Source: Bacillus sp. sid0103 (GTDB lineage Bacteria > Bacillota > Bacilli > Bacillales_B > DSM-18226). Taken from it: a stretch of DNA of 64,000 bases. Each line of letters opens with the position of its first letter. Within the stretch, counting starts at the first letter, position 1. The DNA lies in the NCBI RefSeq assembly GCF_019219025.1, contig NZ_JAHUWN010000009.1:124001-188000 (forward strand), given 5' to 3'. The position numbers were made by a program, and so were the translations under genes. Positions 1 to 9,373 of this stretch are shown one piece after another. The notes under the pieces were generated by a model. The model saw only the letters and a list, made by a program, of their open reading frames with translations, was not told the DNA's origin and ran no database searches.

Positions 1-111
1 TGCTTGTACTGATCTTTCACGTCCAACATCTAAATGAAGGACCATAGTCGGATAGACGAGCAATCCTCGAAGCGGCAGGAGGGGGACGATCAATTCGTTC
101 GTTTTCGTCAA
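1..111 (-). CDS. lonA: Lon protease LonA, N-terminal fragment (runs off left edge)
   Basis: Only the first 37 codons are present. They read LIVPLLPLRGLLVYPTMVLH and onward, the hallmark start of the ATP-dependent protease Lon substrate-binding domain. The start is TTG at 111, preceded by GGAGGT at about 119-124. LonA degrades misfolded and regulatory proteins in the cytoplasm. Its position next to lonB and clpX is the usual Bacillus arrangement. The rest of the gene lies outside the window. Identity is secure although only the N-terminus is seen. Confidence 0.9.
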   Translation of the reverse strand, partial: MTKTNELIVPLLPLRGLLVYPTMVLHLDVGRERSVQA

Positions 112-305
112 ATTACTGCACCTCCAAATGCAAACAATTTTTTTAACTGCAAAATCAGAATGGTCTTTGTACAATTCTATCCTATTTATTTTTAGGTGTC
201 TATTTTTAGAGAGAGTAGGTAATTTCTCTTTTCAGCATACGTTTATTTTCCCCAATCATTCCGAATTCTTTCCTTATAAAGGTTAGAATTCTTTGATAAA
301 TTATG

Positions 306-352
306 CAAAAAAACTTCGGTTTGCCAATTGTACCACAAACCGAAGTTTTTTA
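306..352 (-). terminator. Rho-independent terminator after lonB
   Basis: Inverted repeat AACTTCGGTTTG / CAAACCGAAGTT with an 11-13 nt loop, flanked by T-runs on both strands. It lies between lonB and lonA and can act in both directions. Confidence 0.8.
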
Positions 353-373
353 TTAAAGCTATTTTCGCATTGA

Positions 374-530
374 TTGTTGTTTTTCGCATAAGTTCATCAA
401 CCCGTATAACTAGTTGCTTTGTAGCATCTTTTCGTAAGAACATTCGCGAAAATTGGCCTAGAAACTTAGTAAATGATCCTTATAAAGCTTCAAAAGCAAA
501 AAAGTTTACGAAAAGTGCCTTTATTAAATA
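374..530. repeat. Dispersed ~155-bp repeat, copy A
   Basis: This stretch aligns over about 155 bp, at roughly 80% identity by eye, with 63362-63512. On the minus strand both copies hold an ATG-initiated micro-ORF beginning M(F/S)LRKDATKQLV. The element abuts the lonB stop codon. The rest of the 112-523 gap holds the lonB terminator and the lonA leader. I see nothing else in it. Confidence 0.75.
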
Positions 531-2191
531 CTCTCTTTTTTTGATAACTCAATCGATGCAGGGATTGCATCCATTTTTTGATGTTCATTGACAAGGGCAA
601 TATCAAATACTTCATGTAGATGGGAAACTGGAACAATATTGATTCCCTCTATCTCATTTAAAATGGTTTGCATGTTTTCCTCTGGTATGATCACTGTTTT
701 TGCGCCGGCCTTTTTTGCAGCTTTTACCTTTGGATATACCCCGCCAATCGGTTTCACATTTCCATGGATACTTATTTCACCTGTCATGGCGACGGTGTTG
801 TCGATTGGAATTTTATAAATAGCGGAGTAAATCCCTGTTGCCATTGCAATTCCTGCCGATGGACCGTCGATTGGTACACCGCCCGGGAAATTCACATGGA
901 TATCAAAGTCGTTTGCTGGGACTCCCATTGAGCGTAAAACGGTAATAACATTTTCGATTGAACCGCGCGCCATACTCTTCCGGCGAATCGATTTGCCTTG
1001 TCCGCCAATACTTTCTTCATCAACAATTCCTGTAATATTGATTGTCCCTTTATCTTTTGCCGGGATGACGGTTACTTCTATTTCAAGCAATGCACCTGAG
1101 TTCGGCCCATAAACCGCCAATCCATTAACAAGTCCCACATGGGAGAAATCATTGATCTTTCGCTCCATTCTTGGTGACATTTGGCTGGCATGGATGACCC
1201 ACTCAATATCTTCATCCTTGATATAATTACGATCTTCCGTGATGGCGAGACCTGCAGCAATTTGAATCAAATTCACCGTTTCGCGGCCATTCCTTGCATA
1301 ATTTGAAAGTGTATTTACTCCTGTTTCGTTGATCTGAAGGTTTACTTTTTTAGCAGCCTTATTGGCAATTTCGACGATTTCTTCCTGTGTTAAGTCTCGA
1401 AAGAAAACCTCCATACAGCGCGACCGAATCGCAGGGGGGATTTCGCTTGGTGTTCTTGTTGTAGCCCCAATTAGACGGAAATCGGCTGGAAGGCCATTTT
1501 TAAAAATATCATGGATATGGGTCGGGATCTGGTTATTTTCCTCATGATAATACGCACTTTCGAGGAATACCTTCCGATCCTCTAATACCTTTAAGAGTTT
1601 ATTCATTTGAATCGGATGCAATTCTCCAATTTCATCGATAAAAAGAACTCCGCCATGAGCGTTAGTCACTGCTCCCTGCTTTGGCTGTGGAATTCCTGCT
1701 TGCCCCATTGCACCTGCTCCTTGGTAAATCGGGTCATGCACTGAACCAATTAACGGGTCAGCAATCCCTCTTTCATCAAATCGTGCCGTTGTTGCATCCA
1801 GTTCGATAAAAACGGATTCAGGTTTAAAAGGTGATTTACGATTTTTTTTCGCTTCTTCTAACACAAGGCGGGCAGCTGCTGTTTTTCCAATTCCAGGCGG
1901 ACCATAAATGATCACATGCTGGGGATTCGGTCCACATAGCGCTGCTTTTAATGATTTGATTCCGTCTTCTTGGCCGACAATGTCTTGAAAGCTTGAAGGC
2001 CGCACTTTTTCAGCTAATGGTTCTGAAAGTGAAATAGATCTCATCTTACGAAGTTGTTCCATTTCCTTCCGGGATTCCCGATCAATGGACACTTTTTGTG
2101 TACGCTGATTCCTAAGCAAATTCCAAAAATACAGCCCAATAATGATCCCGAAAAATAGCTGTATAAATAAGGCAATCCCCGTCCAACTCAT
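524..2191 (-). CDS. lonB: ATP-dependent protease LonB (Lon-like, membrane-anchored)
   Basis: 555 aa, close to the roughly 550 aa of B. subtilis LonB. A single N-terminal membrane segment (about residues 4-24) is followed by an AAA+ module with Walker A GPPGIGKT (97-104) and Walker B GVLFIDEIGEL. A C-terminal Lon-type protease domain carries the catalytic Ser in GPSAGIAM and Lys in PIGGVYPKVKAAK. The ATG at 2191 follows GGAGGG at good spacing. In B. subtilis lonB is expressed in the forespore under sigma-F; I did not identify that promoter here. It lies between clpX and lonA in the standard order. Confidence 0.95.
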   Translation of the reverse strand: MSWTGIALFIQLFFGIIIGLYFWNLLRNQRTQKVSIDRESRKEMEQLRKMRSISLSEPLAEKVRPSSFQDIVGQEDGIKSLKAALCGPNPQHVIIYGPPGIGKTAAARLVLEEAKKNRKSPFKPESVFIELDATTARFDERGIADPLIGSVHDPIYQGAGAMGQAGIPQPKQGAVTNAHGGVLFIDEIGELHPIQMNKLLKVLEDRKVFLESAYYHEENNQIPTHIHDIFKNGLPADFRLIGATTRTPSEIPPAIRSRCMEVFFRDLTQEEIVEIANKAAKKVNLQINETGVNTLSNYARNGRETVNLIQIAAGLAITEDRNYIKDEDIEWVIHASQMSPRMERKINDFSHVGLVNGLAVYGPNSGALLEIEVTVIPAKDKGTINITGIVDEESIGGQGKSIRRKSMARGSIENVITVLRSMGVPANDFDIHVNFPGGVPIDGPSAGIAMATGIYSAIYKIPIDNTVAMTGEISIHGNVKPIGGVYPKVKAAKKAGAKTVIIPEENMQTILNEIEGINIVPVSHLHEVFDIALVNEHQKMDAIPASIELSKKESI

Positions 2192-2309
2192 ACATTTCCC
2201 TCCTGCACTTCAACTTTTTACTAAATATATATTAATAAGTATTTCCTGCAGTGGGATGGAATAAACCATTATATTGTGAGAAACTGTTTTGAGTGACGAG
2301 GAAAAGCAG

Positions 2310-2411
2310 ATTCGCTCAATGAATCGGAAAATTCGCTCATTAATCTGGAGATTCGCCCATTAAATCGAGAAATTCGCCCATTGATCATAGAAATTCGCCC
2401 ATTACTTACGA
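2310..2411. repeat. Short tandem array, 5 x 20-21 bp (ATTCGCCCATT-type)
   Basis: Units begin at 2310, 2331, 2351, 2372 and 2393 and share ATTCGCYCATT with variable ends. The array sits between the clpX terminator and lonB. An open frame across it (INGRISR-like repeats on the minus strand) is a by-product of the 21-bp period and has no ribosome binding site. Confidence 0.85.
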
Positions 2412-2418
2412 AAATACA

Positions 2419-2449
2419 GAAAAAGACCCAGCACAAAGCCAGGTCTTCA
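2419..2449 (-). terminator. Terminator after clpX
   Basis: Inverted repeat AAGACCTGGC / GCTGGGTCTT followed by TTTTT on the minus strand, a few bases past the clpX stop codon. Confidence 0.75.
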
Positions 2450-2455
2450 GTATTA

Positions 2456-3715
2456 TTATGCAGATTTTTCTTCTGCAACGACTGTTCCATCTTCTAATAA
2501 GAGTGTAGGAACACCATTGTTAACGACCGTTTCTTGGGTAATAACACACTTGGTGATGTCATCACGGGATGGTAGATCAAACATGACATCAAGCATTATT
2601 CCTTCAATGATGGACCGTAATCCACGGGCTCCTGTTTTGCGTTCAATTGCCCTTTTAGCAATCTCCGTCAAAGCACCCTCTTCAAATTGAAGCTCAACGT
2701 CGTCGATTTCAAGCATTTTTTGATATTGTTTCACAAGCGCATTTTTCGGCTTTGTTAAAATTTCAATCAATGCCGCTTCATCTAACTGCTCAAGGCTCGC
2801 AATTACTGGAAGACGTCCGATAAATTCTGGAATTAATCCAAAGCGAAGTAAATCTTCCGGTAATACTTTAGAAAGAAGTTCTTTCTGAGCTACTTCTTGC
2901 TGCTTAACATCAGAACCAAAACCAATCACTTTTTGGCCTAAACGTCGCTTAATAATTGGTTCAATTCCATCAAATGCTCCACCACAGATAAAGAGAATAT
3001 TCGTAGTATCGATTTGGATAAATTCTTGGTGCGGGTGTTTTCTTCCACCTTGAGGCGGAACACTTGCAACCGTACCTTCAAGAATTTTTAATAAGGCTTG
3101 CTGCACGCCTTCACCAGAAACATCCCTGGTAATGGAAGGATTTTCGGATTTACGAGCGATTTTATCAATCTCATCAATATAAATAATCCCTTTTTCCGCC
3201 TTTTCTACATCGTAATCAGCAGATTGGATTAGTTTTAATAAAATGTTCTCAACATCTTCCCCAACATACCCTGCTTCGGTAAGTGAAGTAGCATCCGCGA
3301 TAGCAAATGGTACATTCAAAATACGAGCCAATGTTTGGGCTAGTAATGTTTTACCACTTCCTGTAGGTCCAATCATACAGATGTTACTCTTTGCAAGTTC
3401 AACATCATCTATTTTGCTGTTGGAATTAATACGCTTATAGTGATTGTATACTGCTACAGATAGTGATTTTTTGGCCTGATCTTGACCGATAACATACTCG
3501 TCAAGAATTTCACAAATTTCTTTCGGCTTTGGTACGTCTTTAAATTCTACTTCTTCTTCTGTTCCAAGTTCTTCCTCAACGATTTCTGTACAAAGTTCAA
3601 TACATTCGTCACATATGTAAACTCCTGGTCCGGCAACGAGTTTACGAACTTGGTCCTGTGTTTTACCACAGAAGGAACATTTTAATTGTCCTTTTTCATC
3701 ATTAAATTTAAACAA
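2456..3715 (-). CDS. clpX: ATP-dependent Clp protease ATP-binding subunit ClpX
   Basis: 419 aa, family-typical length. The N-terminal zinc-binding domain has CxxC pairs at 13/16 and 35/38. The AAA+ unfoldase has Walker A GPTGSGKT (116-123), the pore loop GYVGED, Walker [10 protein letters not shown], and a sensor-2 region [12 protein letters not shown]. ClpX unfolds tagged substrates and feeds them to ClpP in the cytoplasm. The start is TTG at 3715, with AGGGGTG at a spacing of 7 nt. It lies downstream of tig but is separated by 445 bp and a weak terminator, so it probably has its own promoter, which I could not place with confidence. Confidence 0.97.
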   Translation of the reverse strand: MFKFNDEKGQLKCSFCGKTQDQVRKLVAGPGVYICDECIELCTEIVEEELGTEEEVEFKDVPKPKEICEILDEYVIGQDQAKKSLSVAVYNHYKRINSNSKIDDVELAKSNICMIGPTGSGKTLLAQTLARILNVPFAIADATSLTEAGYVGEDVENILLKLIQSADYDVEKAEKGIIYIDEIDKIARKSENPSITRDVSGEGVQQALLKILEGTVASVPPQGGRKHPHQEFIQIDTTNILFICGGAFDGIEPIIKRRLGQKVIGFGSDVKQQEVAQKELLSKVLPEDLLRFGLIPEFIGRLPVIASLEQLDEAALIEILTKPKNALVKQYQKMLEIDDVELQFEEGALTEIAKRAIERKTGARGLRSIIEGIMLDVMFDLPSRDDITKCVITQETVVNNGVPTLLLEDGTVVAEEKSA

Positions 3716-4060
3716 ATCCTTTCACCCCTTAAAAACGTGTTAGTATCCTACGAGAAGCAGTGAATTACACAAACAATGTCATTTTTCTCTCTAATTACTG
3801 AATAGTATGTATTTTGCATTGTAACACATAAAGCCAATGGACTGGAAATGAAAAGCTTTTGGTAAATAGGGTTTCATTTTGTTTGTGTAGTTCAATTGAA
3901 ATGACTTATGTATTCATTAATTTTAACCATTATGATAAAAATAAATCTCAAAGCTGTCTGGAAATTATTTTATATTTATTCGCTTTGTCATAGATGATTT
4001 CCTGCCCATTGTAAAAAATGTTCCTGCTTCTTATTATAATATGTAATTGTAAAAATGTAT

Positions 4061-4092
4061 AAAACAAGGCACGATTTTTATCGTGCCTTGCA
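4061..4092 (-). terminator. Terminator after tig
   Basis: Perfect inverted repeat CAAGGCACGAT / ATCGTGCCTTG followed by a short T-rich stretch on the minus strand. The 3716-4160 gap otherwise contains AT-rich DNA upstream of clpX and a repeat fragment at about 4111-4158. Confidence 0.65.
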
Positions 4093-4110
4093 TTATTTAT
4101 GTTAAATGTC

Positions 4111-4158
4111 TAGCTCTGCAACTAGTGAGCTTCGCTAAACGGGCGCTACCGCGTTTTT
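4111..4158. repeat. Fragment of GC-rich dispersed repeat
   Basis: Contains TGTCTAGCTC and GCTAAACGGGCGCTACCGC, which match the ends of the larger intergenic repeats at 52919-53092 and 56752-56897. Confidence 0.6.
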
Positions 4159-4160
4159 AA

Positions 4161-5438
4161 TTACTTCTTGTTTTCAATAAGAAAGTCTACTGCTTTTTTA
4201 AGTTTAAGGTCACCTTGGATACCTTCAAGTCCGCCTAGCGCTTGTTTAATGCTATCAACTGTCATGTTGTACATACCAGCCATGTTTTCAAGTTCAGCAT
4301 TAACATCTTCGTCCGTTACTTCAAGGTTTTCAGCCTTCGCAATCGCTTCTAGTGTTAAGTTCACACGTACGCGGTTTAAAGCTTCTTCCTTCATTTGCTC
4401 ACGTAACGCATTTTCATCTTGACCTGAGAACTGGAAGTATAGTTCAAGATTCATACCTTGCATTTGTAAGCGTTGTTCGAATTCTTGAAGCATACGGTTT
4501 ACTTCGTTCGTAACCATAACTTCTGGAATTTCCACTTCTGTATTTTCAGCAGCTTTTTCAACAACTGTATCACGTAAATGATGCTCAGCTTCGTGTTTTT
4601 TGCTGTTTTCTAAACGAGTTTTGATTTTCTCTTTAAGAGCATCTAATGTTTCAACTTCATCATCTACATCTTTTGCAAACTCGTCATCTAATGCAGGAAG
4701 TTCTTTACCTTTGATTTCATGAAGTGTTACTTTGAATACTGCAGGCTTACCAGCTAGTTCAGCAGCATGGTATTCTTCAGGGAATGTTACTTCAACGTCT
4801 TTAGATTCACCAGCAGCTAGTCCTACTAATTGCTCTTCAAAACCTGGGATGAATGATCCAGATCCAATTTCAAGTGAATGGTTTTCAGCTTTTCCACCTT
4901 CGAATGCAACGCCATCAACGAATCCTTCGAAATCGAGAACAGCTGTATCACCGTTTTCCACTGTGCCTTCTTCTTTGATAACAAGCTCAGCTTGGCGCTC
5001 TTGAAGAGTTTTAAGTTCGTTAGCAACATCTTCATCTGTTACAGTTGTATCGAATTCTTCTACTTCTAAGCCTTTGTACTCGCCTAATTTAACTTCAGGC
5101 TTAACTTGTACAGTTGCTTTAAAGATAAGGTCTTTACCTTTTTCCATTTGTTCAATGTCGATATCAGGACGGTCGATTGGCTCGATGCCTGTTTCATCAA
5201 TCGCATTGCCATATGCTTCTGGAAGAAGAATATCTAATGCATCTTGATATAGAGATTCTACACCAAAACGTTTTTCAAACATTCCACGAGGCATTTTCCC
5301 TTTACGGAAGCCTGGAACATTTACTTGCTTAACAACTTTTTGGAATGCCGCGTTTAAACCTTCAGTTACTTTGTCCGCACTTACTTCAACAGTAAGAACC
5401 CCACGGTTTCCTTCTAATTTTTCCCATTTTGCTGACAT
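4161..5438 (-). CDS. tig: Trigger factor (ribosome-associated prolyl isomerase/chaperone)
   Basis: 425 aa. The N-terminal ribosome-binding domain contains the signature [11 protein letters not shown] central FKBP-type PPIase domain follows ([14 protein letters not shown] ... [10 protein letters not shown]), then a helical C-terminal chaperone domain. It binds nascent chains at the ribosome exit. I chose the ATG at 5438 because GGAGGG lies 7-8 nt upstream. An in-frame TTG 18 nt earlier would overlap that ribosome binding site. It has its own sigma-A-like promoter (5571-5598). Confidence 0.97.
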   Translation of the reverse strand: MSAKWEKLEGNRGVLTVEVSADKVTEGLNAAFQKVVKQVNVPGFRKGKMPRGMFEKRFGVESLYQDALDILLPEAYGNAIDETGIEPIDRPDIDIEQMEKGKDLIFKATVQVKPEVKLGEYKGLEVEEFDTTVTDEDVANELKTLQERQAELVIKEEGTVENGDTAVLDFEGFVDGVAFEGGKAENHSLEIGSGSFIPGFEEQLVGLAAGESKDVEVTFPEEYHAAELAGKPAVFKVTLHEIKGKELPALDDEFAKDVDDEVETLDALKEKIKTRLENSKKHEAEHHLRDTVVEKAAENTEVEIPEVMVTNEVNRMLQEFEQRLQMQGMNLELYFQFSGQDENALREQMKEEALNRVRVNLTLEAIAKAENLEVTDEDVNAELENMAGMYNMTVDSIKQALGGLEGIQGDLKLKKAVDFLIENKK

Positions 5439-5570
5439 ACGTTTTCCCTCCAACAATCTATTCTCATATCATTCTTAACGAATTTGAGTAGTTCGGAAAT
5501 CACCTGTCCAACAAGCAAATTTCCTTCTTTTAAATGTAAAATATAGTTTTTTACACAATGCAACCACTAC

Positions 5571-5598
5571 ATTATAACATAGGATTGTTTTCTTTCAA
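5571..5598 (-). promoter_or_regulatory. Sigma-A-like promoter of tig
   Basis: Minus strand TTGAAA, 16-bp spacer, TATAAT. It lies just past the ysoA stop, giving a leader of about 125 nt before tig. Confidence 0.65.
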
Positions 5599-5607
5599 CA
5601 GCCCAGC

Positions 5608-6636
5608 CTATATATTAGGATAAGAAATTTTCTCAATTTGTTCAATTTTGGCCATTGCTTCTTCTATTTCCGTCACGGATGCACCATATTCGCTTGAAAG
5701 AAGATCGATCCTCGTATTCATCCCCAGATAATCTTGTGCCAAATGGTGAAAGGCTGCGGCCCAAGCATGAGTGCTTTGCGGCTCTAATTCAAACGGATAG
5801 CTCATAAAAAAATTACGCTCTACCATTCCGCTGGTATTCTCAAAAAGACCAGGGTTATTACTTTCCAGTCGAGACTCTACTTGAGCCTTTACCTCTTTCA
5901 TTCTTGGTGCTTCTCTAACCTCTGGAAGTTGTGTTGGAATAACTTTCATTTCCATTCCAAATTTCTTGATAGATAGTTCACTATCAATTTCCTGCTCTTT
6001 TAAAAGGGTTAAAAGGATTGTTTTTAAAAATGGATGGCCTGCTTCCGCTTCTAAATAATCTGCAATTTCAGCGAGATAGGGACGAATATTTTTCTCTGCT
6101 AGACTTGAAACTAGGAGCAATTGTTCATTTAGATTTTCATTGGCAAATAGATTTAACTCTTGGAGCGGCGGTGTTTCCTCCGGTTCGATTTCATCCCTTT
6201 GAAGTTGACGATTCTCTGCCATTCGCCTGCTAAATTGAAGAATCGTTATGAAATGATCATACTTGTCAGGCGGAATCTCTTTTTCATCTAACAGGGCTTC
6301 AACGGTCGATACGATTTCCTGATATTCATGTAGTTGAATTAGGACTGTCAAATAGAGGTCGACCATTTGGAGGTAGTCACCGATCCCCTTATGGAGCATT
6401 TCCTTAGCAAGCTCTTTCGCTTTTAGAAAAGATGAAGCTTCAAAATAAGCAAGAACCAGCCCGATTAATATTTCGTCATTGTCAGGGTCATACTCTCTTG
6501 CTTCTTCCAAAAAGGTAATGGCTTCTTTAAATTTTTTCTTTTCAAGGTTTTCGAGACCTTTGTCGGTTAATCTTTTTTCAAGGCCGGGAAAAAAGACTAT
6601 ATTATCTATTTTTTTTACAGGTTTCCTTTTTTTCAT
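5608..6636 (-). CDS. ysoA: TPR-domain protein YsoA
   Basis: 342 aa soluble protein with no signal peptide. The N-terminal third holds tetratricopeptide-like helices (GLENLEKKKFKEAITFLEEA; NDEILIGLVLAYFEASSFLKAKELA). The rest is helical with acidic stretches. It sits directly upstream of tig, as ysoA does in B. subtilis, and I use that position for the name. TPR proteins mediate protein-protein contacts. No enzymatic motif is visible and the function is unknown. Confidence 0.75.
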   Translation of the reverse strand: MKKRKPVKKIDNIVFFPGLEKRLTDKGLENLEKKKFKEAITFLEEAREYDPDNDEILIGLVLAYFEASSFLKAKELAKEMLHKGIGDYLQMVDLYLTVLIQLHEYQEIVSTVEALLDEKEIPPDKYDHFITILQFSRRMAENRQLQRDEIEPEETPPLQELNLFANENLNEQLLLVSSLAEKNIRPYLAEIADYLEAEAGHPFLKTILLTLLKEQEIDSELSIKKFGMEMKVIPTQLPEVREAPRMKEVKAQVESRLESNNPGLFENTSGMVERNFFMSYPFELEPQSTHAWAAAFHHLAQDYLGMNTRIDLLSSEYGASVTEIEEAMAKIEQIEKISYPNI

Positions 6637-6655
6637 AAAAAACCGTCCTTAATTA

Positions 6656-6775
6656 GAAAAGCGCAAGCGCCTTGGACAGCCCTGACCTCCGCTACCGGGC
6701 CCGGCAGTGAAGTCGCTTTTTGACTTCATTGGCAAGTCCGAAGCGTCTCGAGGGGCTAGGCGCTGAAGTTAGGCA
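6656..6775. repeat. GC-rich dispersed intergenic repeat
   Basis: Starts AAAAGCGCAAGCGCC and ends GGGGCTAGGCGCTGAAG, with an internal stem TGAAGTCGCTTTTTGACTTCA. It shares both ends with the elements at 43008-43127 and 52919-53092. It is noncoding and can fold into extended hairpins. Confidence 0.8.
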
Positions 6776-6912
6776 TTTTTCAAAGTTATTTGGAAAATAG
6801 TGTAACATAAATACACGGCAAAAAAAACAACATCAATGGTGATGGTTTCGAAATAGAGAGGGAAAACTGTTTATCTACTTTAAACTTAGTTCCAATCCTA
6901 TTGCGTCACTTT

Positions 6913-7172
6913 AAGTTACCGTAAACTTGGATCCATTGCCATTACGGTCACATAGAACCTCTTTAAGTTACCGTAAACTTAGCTCGCACACCTTTTCGGT
7001 CACATAGAACCCTATTAAGTTACCGTAAACTTGAATCCATCGCCATTTCGGTCACATAGAACCTCTTTAAGTTACCGTAAACTTGAATCCATCGCCATTT
7101 CGGTCACATAGAACCTCTTTAAGTTACCGTAAACTTGAATCCATCGCCATTTCGGTCACATACAGCCCCTTT
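6913..7172. repeat. Tandem array of five 52-bp units
   Basis: Units begin AAGTTACCGTAAACTT at 6913, 6965, 7017, 7069 and 7121, exactly 52 bp apart. Each contains CGGTCACATA about 33 bp in. The last three units are almost identical and the first two are diverged. With the repeat at 6656-6775 this fills most of the 6637-7249 gap. I see no ORF with a ribosome binding site in it. Confidence 0.95.
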
Positions 7173-7198
7173 GAATGACAGATTGTTGTTTATAAACA

Positions 7199-7233
7199 GA
7201 AAAAAACTCACTTATAAAAGTGAGTTTTTTTCT
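7199..7233 (-). terminator. Terminator after tRNA-Arg (bidirectional)
   Basis: Perfect stem AAAAAACTCACTT / AAGTGAGTTTTTT with a 4-nt loop, 17 bp past the tRNA 3' end. Confidence 0.85.
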
Positions 7234-7249
7234 CTAGTATGTAGTATAG

Positions 7250-7323
<74 letters not shown>

Positions 7324-7401
7324 ATATAAGTTGTTTAAGACAATATTTATTATATTACCGTAATATCAAAAAGTCAACAGACTTTCTAATATTTTTTTCA
7401 A

Positions 7402-7429
7402 AAAAATAAAGGGAGAGAAAATCTCCCCA
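7402..7429 (-). terminator. Weak terminator after ysnB
   Basis: Stem GGGAGA / TCTCCC followed on the minus strand by a TTTATTTTTTT stretch. Confidence 0.5.
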
Positions 7430-7433
7430 TTAT

Positions 7434-7949
7434 TTATGACAGGACAAACTCCCGGGCAAGCTCCGAAAGTTCCTTTCCGCTTATATCATAAACGGACATC
7501 TTTATTTTTTCATCCAGCAAATCAAGGATTATATAAGTTTTTTCAAAGCGCTCTCTTGGCAGACGGATGCTGCCTGGATTTAAAAATAAGATTCCATCAA
7601 TTACTTCTGCACCGAGGACATGGGAGTGTCCAAAACAGACGATATTTGCTTTTACTTCCTGTGCCTTGTATTTTAAATTCATCAAGGTGGTTTTAACTGA
7701 ATAACGGTGACCGTGAGTAATAAAGAACTTTCGGCCCCCCACTTCAGAAATCGTCTCTAATGGATATCCGCCGCCAAAATCACAATTCCCCATTACCGTT
7801 AGATATCCGGAAATCACTGGATTATCAGGGGTCAATTCCGAATCACCGCAATGAATCATTAAATCGACTTCATCCAAGTGTCTCTCTCTTAACACACTTA
7901 GTTCCTTCGTTAATCCATGGCTATCACTAACAATTAACACCTTACTCAT
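7434..7949 (-). CDS. ysnB: Metallophosphoesterase YsnB (YfcE/MJ0936 type)
   Basis: 171 aa calcineurin-like phosphoesterase. Metal-binding motifs are visible in order: SDSHG near the N-terminus, HCGDSE, GNCD, THGH, and GHSH followed by NPGS. The family hydrolyses phosphodiesters with a dinuclear metal centre, but the physiological substrate is unknown. The ATG overlaps the rdgB stop by 4 nt (ATGA), indicating translational coupling in an rph-rdgB-ysnB operon as in B. subtilis. Confidence 0.85.
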   Translation of the reverse strand: MSKVLIVSDSHGLTKELSVLRERHLDEVDLMIHCGDSELTPDNPVISGYLTVMGNCDFGGGYPLETISEVGGRKFFITHGHRYSVKTTLMNLKYKAQEVKANIVCFGHSHVLGAEVIDGILFLNPGSIRLPRERFEKTYIILDLLDEKIKMSVYDISGKELSELAREFVLS

Positions 7950-8557
7950 TTCTGGTCCGCTCTTTCTACAATAGAATCCAAGACTGCATCTAGCTTTTTT
8001 AACGCATTCGCACGGTGGCTGATATTATTTTTTTCTTCCGCAGAAAGCTCAGCCATCGCTAAGCCTTTCTCAGGCACATAAAAGACCGGATCATACCCAA
8101 ACCCATTGGTACCCCGTCTCTCTTCAAGAATACGACCTTCACAGGTGCCTGACACCGTTATCGTTTCTTGACCAGGAACGGCGACTGCTAAGGCACAGTA
8201 AAATCTTGCCGAACGTTTCCCCTCAGGAATCCCTTCTAATTCAGACAGTACCTTATCTGTATTGTTCTGGTCATTTTTTGGTTCACCTGCATACCGTGCT
8301 GAATAAATCCCCGGTCTGCCTTCTAGGGCATCCACAATTAAGCCTGAGTCGTCGCCAATTACCATTTTCCCCAGCGCTTTAGAGACAGCCTCGGCCTTCA
8401 ATGTCGCATTTTCTTCAAAAGTATTTCCTGTTTCCTCGACCTCAGGAATCTCTGGAAAATCAAGCAAGGTACGAACGGTGATGCCTCTTGACGAAAAGAT
8501 GTGCTCAAATTCCATCGCCTTGCCAGGATTTTTAGTCGCAATAATAACTTCTTTCAT
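7946..8557 (-). CDS. rdgB: dITP/XTP pyrophosphatase (RdgB/HAM1 family, YsnA)
   Basis: 203 aa. It begins with the family signature [11 protein letters not shown] and carries [27 protein letters not shown] and SHRANALKK, which bind nucleotide and metal. It removes deaminated purine nucleotides (dITP, dXTP) from the pool to prevent their incorporation into DNA. It follows rph by 12 nt and overlaps ysnB by 4 nt. The codons for VSGT contain the 13-mer palindrome-like motif GGTGTCAGGCACC (minus strand), also found in several intergenic hairpins. Confidence 0.93.
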   Translation of the reverse strand: MKEVIIATKNPGKAMEFEHIFSSRGITVRTLLDFPEIPEVEETGNTFEENATLKAEAVSKALGKMVIGDDSGLIVDALEGRPGIYSARYAGEPKNDQNNTDKVLSELEGIPEGKRSARFYCALAVAVPGQETITVSGTCEGRILEERRGTNGFGYDPVFYVPEKGLAMAELSAEEKNNISHRANALKKLDAVLDSIVERADQK

Positions 8558-8569
8558 TTCGATCGCCTC

Positions 8570-9334
8570 TTATTTTAATTTCTTCCTTCTATCTTCAATC
8601 TTTTTGGTTATCTCTTCACCCAGTACTGCTTTTTGGTGTTCGAATAGTTCCATCAAACCTTCTTGAGCAGCACTAAGCAGTCCTTGTAGTTGTTCAAAAG
8701 AGAAGGTTGACTCTTCTCCCGTACCCTGTAGTTCAACAAATTCGCCATTACCGGTCATAACTACGTTCATATCAACTTGTGCCTTAGAATCTTCCGCATA
8801 GTTTAAATCAAGGACTGTTTGGTTATTTTGTAAGATCCCAACACTGGTTGCTGCTAAATAATCCGTAATTGGAAACTTGGCAAAAGACTTTTTCTCGGCA
8901 TAGCCATTTAATGCAAGGGCCATCGCCACAAATGCTCCTGTAATGGAAGCTGTTCGGGTCCCGCCATCGGCCTGGATGACATCACAATCAATCCAAACGG
9001 TTTTTTCACCAAGTGCCGCTAAATCGACGATAGCTCTTAGAGCGCGGCCGATTAGTCGTTGAATTTCCATCGTTCGACCGGAAACCTTCCCTTTAGAAGA
9101 TTCGCGAATGTTTCTTGTTTCTGTTGCTCGTGGGAGCATGGAATACTCGGCAGTAATCCAGCCTTTTCCTTCTCCTCTCATAAAGTGAGGCACTCTGTCT
9201 TCAATACTAGCTGCACAAATTACTTTCGTATTTCCTACAGAAATTAGGACAGAACCTTCCGGATGCATTAAATAATTCGGTTCAATATGTATGGGTCTTA
9301 GTTGTAACGGCTCTCTTCCATCAACACGCACCAT
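8570..9334 (-). CDS. rph: Ribonuclease PH
   Basis: 254 aa, usual length. The RNase PH core shows [26 protein letters not shown], the [16 protein letters not shown] box, and the phosphate-binding [15 protein letters not shown]. It is a phosphorolytic 3'-5' exoribonuclease that trims tRNA 3' ends and acts in rRNA turnover. The ATG at 9334 follows AAGGAGG. It is first gene of rph-rdgB-ysnB; gerM is upstream but separated by 344 bp holding a terminator and a mobile-type repeat. Confidence 0.95.
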   Translation of the reverse strand: MVRVDGREPLQLRPIHIEPNYLMHPEGSVLISVGNTKVICAASIEDRVPHFMRGEGKGWITAEYSMLPRATETRNIRESSKGKVSGRTMEIQRLIGRALRAIVDLAALGEKTVWIDCDVIQADGGTRTASITGAFVAMALALNGYAEKKSFAKFPITDYLAATSVGILQNNQTVLDLNYAEDSKAQVDMNVVMTGNGEFVELQGTGEESTFSFEQLQGLLSAAQEGLMELFEHQKAVLGEEITKKIEDRRKKLK

Positions 9335-9373
9335 TACTGCCTCCTTAATATTTTGGCTGTGTTAAACTAGCAT

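Noticed and set aside
243..443. 66-codon minus-strand frame starting in repeat copy A
   Set aside because: Only the first 21 codons are shared with copy B; the rest runs through the lonB terminator hairpin. Reported as a repeat with a micro-ORF rather than as a full gene.
2269..2490. 73-codon minus-strand frame with NGRIS repeats
   Set aside because: It is generated by the 21-bp period of a noncoding tandem array, overlaps the clpX end and terminator, and has no ribosome binding site.
6913..7172. 52-bp array considered as a CRISPR array
   Set aside because: The whole unit repeats, with no unique spacers between constant repeats, and no cas genes are nearby.
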